From a virus, in the IMG/VR virus record IMGVR_UViG_3300045282_000164, positions 1-52,249 of that record: a stretch of DNA of 52,249 nucleotides. One strand, given 5' to 3'. Position 1 is the first letter of the stretch. Each line of letters begins with the position of its first letter. Position numbers and translations under genes: made by a program. Positions 39,394-47,554 of the stretch are shown piece after piece. The notes under the pieces are model-generated. The model was given only the letters and a program-made list of their open reading frames with translations. It made no database searches and had not been told where the DNA came from.

Positions 39394-40103
39394 CGCCGCA
39401 GATAATCTCATACGACTTTGGCCGCCACAATGGAGATTTAAAAGGGGCTTCTGCTCGCATCCTACAGGGCGGCTCGTGGAAAAAACAGCGCATGATTGTG
39501 CTTATTCCGGCGGCAACCATGATGGCCAGCAAGGTTGCGCTGTCTCACTGGAACCTTATCTTCCCGCCCAATCAGGCAGTCCACAGGATGCTTTGCCTTG
39601 GGATGGAAGTAGGGGAGGCTTATTCAACTGCAATCGAAAGTATCCTGGCGCATCCCGATCTTTCACAGTGGGAATTTATACTCACGATTGAACATGACAA
39701 TATTCCGCCGCCTGATGGTGTCTTAAAGCTGGTTGCACAGATGGAAAAGCACCCCGAATTGTCCTGCATCGGCGGACTCTATTTTACGAAGGGCGAGGGT
39801 GGTGTACCCCAGATTTGGGGCGATCCAACTGATGCGATTGTAAACTACCGCCCACAGGCCCCTGTACCTGGGCAATTGGTGGAATGTTGCGGGACTGGCA
39901 TGGGCTTTAATTTGTGGCGACTTTCTATGTTCAAAGATGATAAACTAAGGAAGCCGTGGTTTAAAACACAGGCAAGCGCAGCCGGGGTAGGCACGCAGGA
40001 TCTTTATGCTTGGAGCGACTTCCGTAAACATGGCTATCGGTGTGCTATTGATTGTGCGGTGATGGTGGGCCATTACGACCCAGAAACGGATACGACATGG
40101 TGA
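39390..40103 (+). CDS. Glycosyltransferase-like protein (GT-A)
   Basis: 237 residues. MIVLIPAATMMASKVALSHW start, then EFILTIEHDNIPPPDGVLKL with an acidic EHDN in the place of a DxD nucleotide-sugar motif. Next ELSCIGGLYFTKGEGGVPQI, GTGMGFNLWRLSMF and a GTQDLYAWSDFRKHGYRC end. This is the pattern of phage-borne GT2-like glycosyltransferases. Coupled to the tail fibre (ATGA) and followed by a methyltransferase, it may glycosylate a virion protein or the host surface. Substrate unknown. Confidence 0.75.
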   Translation: MTPQIISYDFGRHNGDLKGASARILQGGSWKKQRMIVLIPAATMMASKVALSHWNLIFPPNQAVHRMLCLGMEVGEAYSTAIESILAHPDLSQWEFILTIEHDNIPPPDGVLKLVAQMEKHPELSCIGGLYFTKGEGGVPQIWGDPTDAIVNYRPQAPVPGQLVECCGTGMGFNLWRLSMFKDDKLRKPWFKTQASAAGVGTQDLYAWSDFRKHGYRCAIDCAVMVGHYDPETDTTW

Positions 40104-40273
40104 ATGAAGCTAAAAGAGGATGTCCAGTATGCGGTGGTACTGCGGGATTTCATCTGTCATTTTGTACTCAACCATTGACCGAGGAAGAGAAAGACATTCA
40201 GCAAAAAGTTTACAAGGCAATTTTCTCAACTGAAAAAAAAGATGGGACAAGCGAAACTAAAAAAGAAACCTGA
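40097..40273 (+). CDS. Small zinc-ribbon protein
   Basis: 58 residues from ATG 40097. CPVCGGTAGFHLSFC is a half ribbon with three Cys and one His; the rest is a charged helix. Overlaps neighbours on both sides. Linker between the glycosyltransferase and methyltransferase genes. Confidence 0.55.
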   Translation: MVNEAKRGCPVCGGTAGFHLSFCTQPLTEEEKDIQQKVYKAIFSTEKKDGTSETKKET

Positions 40274-40913
40274 AAAGTATGGTCCTCAGCCTGTTGGGGA
40301 GCTATGCTATTGCGGCAAAAAAAACAATCCAATTGATTGTGCCTTCCCAACCTGTAATGGTCGGGCGGCATTAAAGCTCGATCTAGGTTGTGGCCAGAAC
40401 AAGCAGGTGGGATTTACCGGCGTTGACCGCCGTCAATTTCCCGGTGTGGATCAACTTGTGGATCTCACCAAAACACCTTGGCCGTGGCCAAGTGATTCAG
40501 TTGAGGAAGTCCATTGCTCTCACTTCCTTGAACACCTTGACCACAACACCCACAACCCACAGCGCGTTAGATTCATGAACGAGCTTTACCGCGTCATGAA
40601 GGTTGGCGCCAAGGCATCAATTGTTACCCCGCATTGGTGCAGCAACAGGGCCTATGGTGATTTTACTCATGCCGATAAGCCAGTAAGCGAGATGTTCTAT
40701 TACTATCTCAGTAAGAAGTGGCGAAAGGAAAACGCACCGGACAATGATATCGAGTGGAATCCGGATGGTTATAGCTGCGATTTTGAGGCTACCTGGGGCT
40801 ACGGGATGCGAGCAGATTTGACGGTGCGCAATCAGGAATATCAACAGTTTGCTTTTGCTAACTATAAGGAGGCGGCGCAAGACCTGTGGGCAACGCTCGT
40901 AAAACTTGGGTGA
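40242..40913 (+). CDS. SAM-dependent methyltransferase (class I)
   Basis: 223 residues. Motif I LDLGCGQNK (about 46-54), acidic loop GVDRRQ, PWPWPSDSVEEVHCSHFLEH (motif IV-like), then LYRVMKVGAKASIVTPHW. This is a class I Rossmann fold as in sugar or small-molecule O-methyltransferases of surface-glycan loci. An N-terminal Cys-rich stretch (CYCGKKNNPIDC) may bind zinc. Next to the glycosyltransferase, it probably methylates the same glycan; DNA methylation is less likely, as no NPPY-type motif is present. Confidence 0.8.
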   Translation: MGQAKLKKKPEKYGPQPVGELCYCGKKNNPIDCAFPTCNGRAALKLDLGCGQNKQVGFTGVDRRQFPGVDQLVDLTKTPWPWPSDSVEEVHCSHFLEHLDHNTHNPQRVRFMNELYRVMKVGAKASIVTPHWCSNRAYGDFTHADKPVSEMFYYYLSKKWRKENAPDNDIEWNPDGYSCDFEATWGYGMRADLTVRNQEYQQFAFANYKEAAQDLWATLVKLG

Positions 40914-41070
40914 CACAGCTTTCCAAGCAGATGCGTTTCAAAACGATGCTTTCCAAATTAACGCAGGCGAGGAGCCGCCAATTGTTATCAATCACCCGCA
41001 TTGGCGGGGTGCATCAACCATGCGCCGTTGCAGGAAGTGCTGCATAGCAATTTTAATGATGTTTTTCTAA
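40906..41070 (+). CDS. Short AFQ-repeat protein, TTG start
   Basis: 54 residues from TTG 40906, overlapping the methyltransferase end. Starts MGDTAFQADAFQNDAFQINA, three AFQ units of the kind seen in phage tail-region proteins, then a HWRGAS stretch and a CRKCCIAI membrane-like end. No ATG start and a weak ribosome site lower confidence. It fills a 166-base gap. Confidence 0.45.
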   Translation: MGDTAFQADAFQNDAFQINAGEEPPIVINHPHWRGASTMRRCRKCCIAILMMFF

Positions 41071-41079
41071 GGAGATTTT

Positions 41080-42123
41080 ATGGCAACCCCACCATATCTA
41101 TGGGAAGAAAACTTTGAATCAAGTGTCACAATAGCCACCGCTACCAGCGGCAGCTTGATCGATGTGCCTCACTTTACCGAACTGGCCCGCCAGGGCATGG
41201 CACCTTACCGTGGCGCATACTGTCTTAGGATTCGGCTTGCCGGTGGCACCACGTCGCAGTTCATCAGGGAAGACACGGCATTCGATGATCTCATAGCCTC
41301 CACAACCAGATATATCCGACTCTATTTTTATCTCGGCAAGGATTTGGTGATGGCTGATGGCGACAAGTTCTCCTTGTTCGAGGCCGAGTCAACCCTTAAC
41401 ACTGTCACAGAAGCAGCCTTTGGAATTATCAGGACCGGAGCACAGCTCCTACTCTGGTACAATGAGACAACAGCGGCAGCGACACCAACAACGATTATCC
41501 TAGGCAACGCAGCTTTAGGTGCCAATACGGCACTTGGCCAATGGAACTGTTTTGAAATGAAGATGGTCCTTGATGCTGGCGGCGGTAACGATGGCACTTT
41601 GACGGGCTACTTCAATGACGGGGCGGCGGCAGCTATCACCGCACTAGACCAAGCAGCAATCGTTGACGCCAAAATTGGCGTTATTGGTCCCGATGCAGGT
41701 ACAAGCGGTACAGTCCTGATTGACAAGATTTACTATGACGACCTCCAGATATTCAAAGATCCAAGCAGATTCCGCAATGCTAATGCTTACATGACCAGCG
41801 CCACCGATCATATTTTCTTAGGCCCTGGTAGATTCTCTTGTGCGCTTACCGGCACCGGCACAAATGCCGTTTTGACACTTTACGATAGTGACGGTATTCC
41901 AACCAACCTGGCGGCCAATGTTCTTGACCGTTTGCGTAACCTGACAGCAAATGAACGCGTGCCAAGCTATGATGCTCTTGAGGTAACCAAGGGCCTTTAC
42001 GCCACTCTTAGCGGCACCAATGCTGAAGCCTTTTTCTCCTTTGATGAATGTGGCCCGGCCGGCCTGACTTCAGAAGCGCAGATTATTAACCTGGGCATTA
42101 GGAATGGAGCACCAAGACGATGA
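41080..42123 (+). CDS. LamG/lectin-like tail protein
   Basis: 347 residues; AAGGAG site. Begins PPYLWEENFESSVTIATATS and continues with a concanavalin-type sandwich: RGAYCLRIRLAGG, YIRLYFYLGKDLVM, LGQWNCFEMKMVLD, KIYYDDLQIF (about residues 1-225). The last 120 residues add a second domain with FSCALTGTGTNAVLTLYDS. Polysaccharide or receptor binding is likely. No signal peptide, unlike the similar protein at 4238. Confidence 0.65.
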   Translation: MATPPYLWEENFESSVTIATATSGSLIDVPHFTELARQGMAPYRGAYCLRIRLAGGTTSQFIREDTAFDDLIASTTRYIRLYFYLGKDLVMADGDKFSLFEAESTLNTVTEAAFGIIRTGAQLLLWYNETTAAATPTTIILGNAALGANTALGQWNCFEMKMVLDAGGGNDGTLTGYFNDGAAAAITALDQAAIVDAKIGVIGPDAGTSGTVLIDKIYYDDLQIFKDPSRFRNANAYMTSATDHIFLGPGRFSCALTGTGTNAVLTLYDSDGIPTNLAANVLDRLRNLTANERVPSYDALEVTKGLYATLSGTNAEAFFSFDECGPAGLTSEAQIINLGIRNGAPRR

Positions 42124-42242
42124 TGTGGTTTTTCAATCGTCGTATTGAGCATAAATGGACAGAAGTTTTAGAGCCTGGATTGCGACGTATTATTGAAGAA
42201 AGGTACCTAGAGAAATATGAGTATCCAACTTCCCTACATTGA
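42120..42242 (+). CDS. 40-residue basic peptide
   Basis: MMWFFNRRIEHKWTEVLEPG then a charged helix. ATGA overlap before, 26-base overlap after. Translation is plausible; function unknown. Confidence 0.4.
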   Translation: MMWFFNRRIEHKWTEVLEPGLRRIIEERYLEKYEYPTSLH

Positions 42243-42735
42243 GAAAATTGAATCGGCTTCAGAACTTCTCGACTTGCTCTGTGATCCTAAGAAGTTTGCC
42301 GAACGGCTGAAGACGCTTGAGCAAGCCCAGGAAGCCGTAAACGTGCGGCTCAAGCGATACGAGGACTTCGATAAGATCGAAACGTATAAGAATGCTGCCG
42401 ATGCCAAGGTTAAGGAAGCCGAAGAGAAGCGAGCCGAGGTTGCTGAATATGTGAAACGGCAGCGTGCTTCGGCCGACACGATCTTAGGCAAAGCAATGGC
42501 TAAAGATAAGACTGCCCAGGAATTTCATGATGAGGTTCATAAACGCCATGAAGCAAGGGAAAACAAACTGGATCTTTGGGACCAGGAGCTTACCAAGCGC
42601 GAGGACGCTGTTGCTAAGGACTTGGCTGCTGCCGTCAAAAGCAGGGAAGACGCAGTTAAACTCGTTGCCGAAGCGAACAGCATCAGGGCAGAATATGAAG
42701 CTAAGCACGCAAAGCTAAAGGAGCTAGCAGCATGA
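42217..42735 (+). CDS. Coiled-coil tail-region protein
   Basis: 172 residues, almost entirely a Lys/Glu/Ala coiled coil (ADAKVKEAEEKRAEVAEYVK, AKDLAAAVKSREDAVKLVAE). Chaperone or structural rod by composition. No family certain. Overlaps the next gene by 4 bases. Confidence 0.55.
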   Translation: MSIQLPYIEKIESASELLDLLCDPKKFAERLKTLEQAQEAVNVRLKRYEDFDKIETYKNAADAKVKEAEEKRAEVAEYVKRQRASADTILGKAMAKDKTAQEFHDEVHKRHEARENKLDLWDQELTKREDAVAKDLAAAVKSREDAVKLVAEANSIRAEYEAKHAKLKELAA

Positions 42736-43022
42736 TGCACAAGTTTGCTCTTACCGCAGGCATCCCACACCGCATCAATGGCAAGTGGCCAATCCTGGGC
42801 TTTCATTGGGGGTTTATCCAACCTGGCGAGTTTTGGCTACGCATTTTTTTGATCTGGCTACGCGTTGATATTTGTCTGGGTAAGCATTGGCCCTCGGTAG
42901 ATGTGCGGGAACATTGGAAACAGTTTAAGGGGGCGCAAAAACTATACAAGAAAACTGACGGTTTTGGATTCGATTACCTTGGTAGGCGGGAATATTATGA
43001 ACGGCAGTTAAAGTCATGTTAA
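42732..43022 (+). CDS. Hypothetical aromatic-rich protein
   Basis: 96 residues, Trp/Phe/His-rich (PILGFHWGFIQPGEFWLRIF), possibly one membrane-associated helix, then a charged end. No family recognised. ATGATG start; overlaps neighbours. Confidence 0.5.
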   Translation: MMHKFALTAGIPHRINGKWPILGFHWGFIQPGEFWLRIFLIWLRVDICLGKHWPSVDVREHWKQFKGAQKLYKKTDGFGFDYLGRREYYERQLKSC

Positions 43023-43732
43023 ACCCGACTACGTTATACCTATATCTATATGCCGGTGGCACGCCGCCGTCCAGGCCACCGCAGACCTTTTACCAGGCGC
43101 AATACTCACTCAAGCCAGGGATTGATGAAATGATTTTGCCCCATACCCTACAGACGGCAAGCATAGTGCCGGCGTTTACCCCAAGTTGGAATACCACGGT
43201 ATGGGCAACGGTGATCACAGATACTTATTTGAAGGTTAGATTCGGCGTTCAAACGCCGCTCAAGGCTGCAACGCTAGACTATTCAGTCAATCGCGGGACA
43301 GGGGTAGCCGTAACATCAGGGGTCACAACCTGGACAGTTAGCCACAACTTTAACGATGCAACGGCCGTGATTCTCTTTGCCTCCAATTGGAACACAACAA
43401 TTAGAGTTAGAACCAAAGCGGCCAATTCAACTATTGTTGATTTTAGCACCCCGGCACCAACAGGAGCTTACCTTTATTATGGTTTACACCAGGACGATTC
43501 AGACATCACATCAACTGAGGTTGTGTCTGATGCGGCTAAAACTCACACAATACGTCACAACGCATCCAGGGCTTTTCTCCCGATCTTCGTACAGCCAAGC
43601 TGGTACACAACCGTTACGTGGAAAGAAAAGTTGGACCTTAATCAGACAGTCATAAGCTTTGGCACTCCGCCAAGTGGAGCGGCAACAATGGATACGCGAG
43701 TAAAGGCTATTGGGAACATGGTGGTGTCATGA
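43016..43732 (+). CDS. Beta-rich tail protein
   Basis: 238 residues, all-beta, Thr/Val-rich. Internal duplication: two segments with WNTTVWATVI/WNTTIRVRTK and SHNFNDATAVILFASNW / RHNASRAFLPIFVQPSW suggest two copies of a sandwich domain. Located before the head-tail adaptor. Likely a tail spike or baseplate-type part. Confidence 0.55.
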   Translation: MLNPTTLYLYLYAGGTPPSRPPQTFYQAQYSLKPGIDEMILPHTLQTASIVPAFTPSWNTTVWATVITDTYLKVRFGVQTPLKAATLDYSVNRGTGVAVTSGVTTWTVSHNFNDATAVILFASNWNTTIRVRTKAANSTIVDFSTPAPTGAYLYYGLHQDDSDITSTEVVSDAAKTHTIRHNASRAFLPIFVQPSWYTTVTWKEKLDLNQTVISFGTPPSGAATMDTRVKAIGNMVVS

Positions 43733-44754
43733 GTAGCACATCAGAACCTCAAACATTTCGTGAGTTACAAGACGACTTCATTTCGAGAATTAAGGAATCG
43801 TCAACCGTTGCATCCAAAGTAACACAGGCTAAGCGGCTTCTAAATACTGCTCTTGTTGACATGCACCAGGCACCGGGTAAAAGTTTTTCTTGGCCTGAGA
43901 AGCCCGGGGTACTTATTACTCATGCACCTTACGATACCGGCACGGTGACTATTACCGCTGCAAATAGAAATTTCGTGACGGGGGCTTCAACACTATGGAA
44001 TACCGCTGTGCCAGGATTTGGGTTTAATAACGTCAGGGTTGGCGGGAAGATCAAATTTGCAGGTGGCCTGGATAATTATGAGGTTGCATTGGTGGGCTCT
44101 GATAACTCACTGACGCTTACCTCAGTTTATATCGGGGACGCTCTATCCGCTGCTAGCTACACCTATTACGAGGATGATTACGCTTTGCCCGGTGACTTTG
44201 AGGAATTCGTTGATCTTAGAATGTTCTCAACTGATCTCAACATTCCGCTAGTTGGCCGCACTGACTTCCGCAGGATGTTCCCGCGTAACGATCTCCCACA
44301 GCGTCCCAAGGTGGCAACCCACATCCAGCTTGATTTCAGCGGCACGGCTGCCGCACAGCACCGTGTGACGCTGTACCCGCCTCCAGATGACGAATACCAG
44401 ATACCGTACTGGTACAGGAGTAACTACCTGGCGGTGACTACAACCGGGACACGTCAATCCCGCATGGTGAACGATAGCGATGAACCGATTGTGCCACTTG
44501 GCAAACGCCAGGCGATTACGCTCTATGCTATTTATGAATATTATCGAGACGATAAGGACGACATGCCGCGTGCTCAGGAAGCGTACCGAATCTATACCGA
44601 GTTTATGAAACGAATTGTGGGCGATAAAAGTGCCAGCGATTCAAGGCCTCAACTAATTGTGGCTAGCCGTGGGCGTGGAATGCGAGGCAATCAACGATTT
44701 GATTATGGAAATCGTTTTGACCAGATCAGGGATATAAAACGGTGGGGTTATTAA
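43729..44754 (+). CDS. Head-tail adaptor / tail accessory protein
   Basis: 341 residues. FRELQDDFISRIKESSTVAS helical start, TITAANRNFVTGASTLWNTA sandwich insert, then YYEDDYALPGDFEEFVDLRM, RHRVTLYPPPDDEYQIPYWY-type strand (cited in part) and YAIYEYYRDDKDDMPRAQEA. This order occurs in environmental podovirus-like genomes next to a propeller tail gene, as P22 gp4 lies by gp10. It probably joins portal and tail nozzle. Followed directly by 44755. Confidence 0.6.
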   Translation: MSSTSEPQTFRELQDDFISRIKESSTVASKVTQAKRLLNTALVDMHQAPGKSFSWPEKPGVLITHAPYDTGTVTITAANRNFVTGASTLWNTAVPGFGFNNVRVGGKIKFAGGLDNYEVALVGSDNSLTLTSVYIGDALSAASYTYYEDDYALPGDFEEFVDLRMFSTDLNIPLVGRTDFRRMFPRNDLPQRPKVATHIQLDFSGTAAAQHRVTLYPPPDDEYQIPYWYRSNYLAVTTTGTRQSRMVNDSDEPIVPLGKRQAITLYAIYEYYRDDKDDMPRAQEAYRIYTEFMKRIVGDKSASDSRPQLIVASRGRGMRGNQRFDYGNRFDQIRDIKRWGY

Positions 44755-46365
44755 GTGCCTGACGCAATTTTCCCAACCATATTATTACCGCTTGGAAATG
44801 TAGGTTACGCTACCGATTTACCCAAGCAAGCGCGTAGTCTCACCCACTATGAGCGTGCAGACAATGTTATCTATGAGGTAGGCGGCCAAATTCGTAAGTT
44901 CGGCGGTGCAGAGAAAATCAATGCGCAAGCTCTTACCGGCGCAGTAACTGGCATGTACGATTACTGGTTTGGTGGTGGCTCTTTAGGTTTCACTCAGAAA
45001 TTCATTGCTACTTCAGCCAACGGCAAGATTTGGAAAGACGATGGTGACGGCGTATTCGATGATATCACCGGCGCCGCAACCATCACCAACAATGCCATCC
45101 CTGTCTTCGGCACGGCCACCAATCTTTTGATTATCGCATTCCACACGCGCAACCCAATCCTACAATGGACCGGCGCGGGTGTTGTTTCAGCTCTATCTAG
45201 CGCACCATTGGGCAAGGGTTTTGTATTTCATGGCAATCGTGGCTGGATTTGGGACGGTAGCATTCTTTACTATTCCGCCTATGGCGATGTAACTGACTGG
45301 ACTGGTATGGATACCGGCAACTTTGTGATCGATGCCGGCGATGGCGATGAAATTGTGGGATGCGCGAGCCATACCCGATCCAACCTTATTGTTTTCAAGG
45401 GGCCTAATACCGGCTCAATTCACACTATCAGTGGCACGGCGCCAAGCGGGGCAGATGCCTATGTTAAGGACGTGGTGTGTCGTGGCCTACCGCTTCAAAG
45501 TCCTCACGGACTTATTCAGCTTGGCGATGGTGACTTGGCCTTCATGACGCCTCGTGGCCTGCACCTTCTTTCAACTGTGTTCCAATACGGCAACTTTGCC
45601 CCGAAGGATATCACGCGCTATCTACGCCGCCACTTCAGGGAACTGATCAGCCGCGCTAACATGAATGCTACCTGGGGCGTGGATTATAAGGAAAAAAATT
45701 GTCTGCTCTGGGCAACAACCACCGTAGGCGCGACTAGAAATGATCAGATGTTTGGCATGTCTTATACTCGCCTGGCTGAAGATAACTGGAAACCATTCAC
45801 GGTTACACGTGAGTGTTACAGCATGGCGATTAGAAAGAATCCTACAACAAAAATTGATGAAGTAGTCACGGGCTCAGCCGATGGATTTGTCCGGCGCCAG
45901 GATATCAACTTACGAAGCCTCGACGGGATAACCCCATATACTTACAACCTGACTTCGCCCAGGTTGCTTATAGGGACGGTGGACGCGGCAGGAAAGCCCA
46001 GGGGTGACATGCCGGGAGTATTGGAAAGCATCTATGTGCGCTCTGAATCTACGGGTGATTATACCCTCTATGGTTCATTCTCTAGGGACAATTTGCCTGC
46101 CGAGACTTACGGTTTTGCTCTAGGGGAAACCATTGGAGACTTTGTTTTAGGCACCTCAATCCTTGGGGTTGGCCGACTCGGGACTAACGACGCAATGGAA
46201 ATTGCTTATTCAAATCCCTCTGCAGTGGGTGAGTGCCGTTCGCTCAAGTTTACTTTGCTTCAGGGCGGGCTGGACCAGGATGCAAACTTATTGGAAATGG
46301 GAATTGAATATACACCGGCCGGGCAGACGCGTAAATCTCCGGTACAATCGGCTAGGGATACTTAA
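44755..46365 (+). CDS. Tail nozzle / propeller-type protein
   Basis: 536 residues, GTG start directly after the adaptor stop. Blade-like repeats: GMYDYWFGGGS, FIATSANGKIWKDD, LLIIAFHTRNPILQW, FHGNRGWIWDGSILYYSAYG, NLIVFKGPNTGSIHTISG, LAFMTPRGLHLLS. This is the beta-propeller layout of tail stabilisation proteins like P22 gp10. It forms the tail tube end with the adaptor. Stop overlaps the next ATG. Confidence 0.65.
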   Translation: MPDAIFPTILLPLGNVGYATDLPKQARSLTHYERADNVIYEVGGQIRKFGGAEKINAQALTGAVTGMYDYWFGGGSLGFTQKFIATSANGKIWKDDGDGVFDDITGAATITNNAIPVFGTATNLLIIAFHTRNPILQWTGAGVVSALSSAPLGKGFVFHGNRGWIWDGSILYYSAYGDVTDWTGMDTGNFVIDAGDGDEIVGCASHTRSNLIVFKGPNTGSIHTISGTAPSGADAYVKDVVCRGLPLQSPHGLIQLGDGDLAFMTPRGLHLLSTVFQYGNFAPKDITRYLRRHFRELISRANMNATWGVDYKEKNCLLWATTTVGATRNDQMFGMSYTRLAEDNWKPFTVTRECYSMAIRKNPTTKIDEVVTGSADGFVRRQDINLRSLDGITPYTYNLTSPRLLIGTVDAAGKPRGDMPGVLESIYVRSESTGDYTLYGSFSRDNLPAETYGFALGETIGDFVLGTSILGVGRLGTNDAMEIAYSNPSAVGECRSLKFTLLQGGLDQDANLLEMGIEYTPAGQTRKSPVQSARDT

Positions 46366-47129
46366 TGGCTAATCTAGCGCAATTTTACGTTTATAAAGAC
46401 GGCGATATTCTCACAGCGGCACAGCTCAATGGCAATGACGCCAATCTCCGCGAGAACTTCATGACGCTAATCTCACCCCTCGGCGGTAGCTTAAACGTCA
46501 ACAGCCAGAGCCTTACAAATATCGGTAGCGCCGTCTTTAGTGATGTGGCAGGAAATCCAACTTTACCGGGCCAGCTCCTTCTTGACGGTACTATACTTAA
46601 ATTTTTTGATGGAAGCATTGTTCGAAATAATCAAGTCCTTCATTCCGTTTCACAGTCTGGCATAGTAAGCGGCACGGCTATAGAAGCCGTGCTATATACG
46701 TTTACCGTTCCAGCTTTTGTGATTGGCACTGCTGGTCAAGTGGTCGTTCATATGAAATCGAGGTTTGGACTATTGGCTGGCTCTAACGTCGCTATAAGAG
46801 CTTCTTATGGGGCGGGTAGTCCTGCCCAGGTAACGATTTCTAACGCAAGCGGGGTAACGGCAGCACTCACCCTCTGCCCGATCACCGTAACGATTTCGGG
46901 AAATGTCCTGGAATCAACTCAAAGCGTGCAACTCGAATGCAACATAACAAGCAGTCAAAGTAATCTTGTTAATGTTTTTGCCGCAACGGAAACCAATCTT
47001 TCACAGGTGGCTGTGAGCGGCACCAATTCAACTATCGCCAATGCCTTGCATATCAACGTGCTTTTCAGTTCGGCGGATGGGGCTAATCAGTGTGATTATC
47101 TGACGCTGCAAACGATAGCGATGTCATGA
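46365..47129 (+). CDS. Short tail fibre / knob protein
   Basis: 254 residues. LAQFYVYKDGDILTAAQLNG then NDANLRENFMTL is a recurrent phage fibre base motif (G-x-x-LTA-x-x-LN). The rest is beta-rich with LLDGTILKFFDGSIVRNN and a Ser/Asn/Val sandwich. Likely a tail-tip or fibre protein. Overlaps the GNAT gene. Confidence 0.65.
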   Translation: MANLAQFYVYKDGDILTAAQLNGNDANLRENFMTLISPLGGSLNVNSQSLTNIGSAVFSDVAGNPTLPGQLLLDGTILKFFDGSIVRNNQVLHSVSQSGIVSGTAIEAVLYTFTVPAFVIGTAGQVVVHMKSRFGLLAGSNVAIRASYGAGSPAQVTISNASGVTAALTLCPITVTISGNVLESTQSVQLECNITSSQSNLVNVFAATETNLSQVAVSGTNSTIANALHINVLFSSADGANQCDYLTLQTIAMS

Positions 47130-47554
47130 TTGTTCGGCCAAAGGTACGATTTGCCACCAATGAAGATGCAAGAGATGTTCAAGAGATTCTAAATGAAAAT
47201 GGACAAATACCTGGCGGGCATGACTGGTCAGACCTCGGTTACTCATGGCTTGTGGCAGAGTATGACGACACAATTATTGGATGCGTGCAGGTCATTGTCG
47301 GGAAGCCCTTCGGCCACATCGGTTTTCTTGCCGTTCTCCCCGGCTATTACAATGGTGGCGCTGGGGCTGTTCTCTGGCGGGCCGCTGAGAATCTTTTGGC
47401 AAACAGTGGATGTGACGGTTATACCGGCATGACTACCAATGAACAGGTGTTAGATAAGTTTCCCAAGCGCGGCGGCATTATTTTTGGCGATCCAGTAAGA
47501 CTCCTTTTTAAGCGCGTATATCGAAAAGGGATTGATTATGGGCGGCGGCTCTAA
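47126..47554 (+). CDS. GNAT-family acetyltransferase
   Basis: 142 residues. VRFATNEDARDVQEILNENG (beta1-alpha1), YSWLVAEYDDTIIGCVQVIV (beta2-3), HIGFLAVLPGYYNGGAGAVL (motif A, acetyl-CoA loop in the G-x-G-x-G/A place), and a final RVYRKG strand. Acetyl-CoA N-acetyltransferase fold. In a virion operon it may modify a phage structural or host protein; such genes occur in several phages. Substrate unknown. Coupled to both neighbours. Confidence 0.8.
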   Translation: MIVRPKVRFATNEDARDVQEILNENGQIPGGHDWSDLGYSWLVAEYDDTIIGCVQVIVGKPFGHIGFLAVLPGYYNGGAGAVLWRAAENLLANSGCDGYTGMTTNEQVLDKFPKRGGIIFGDPVRLLFKRVYRKGIDYGRRL

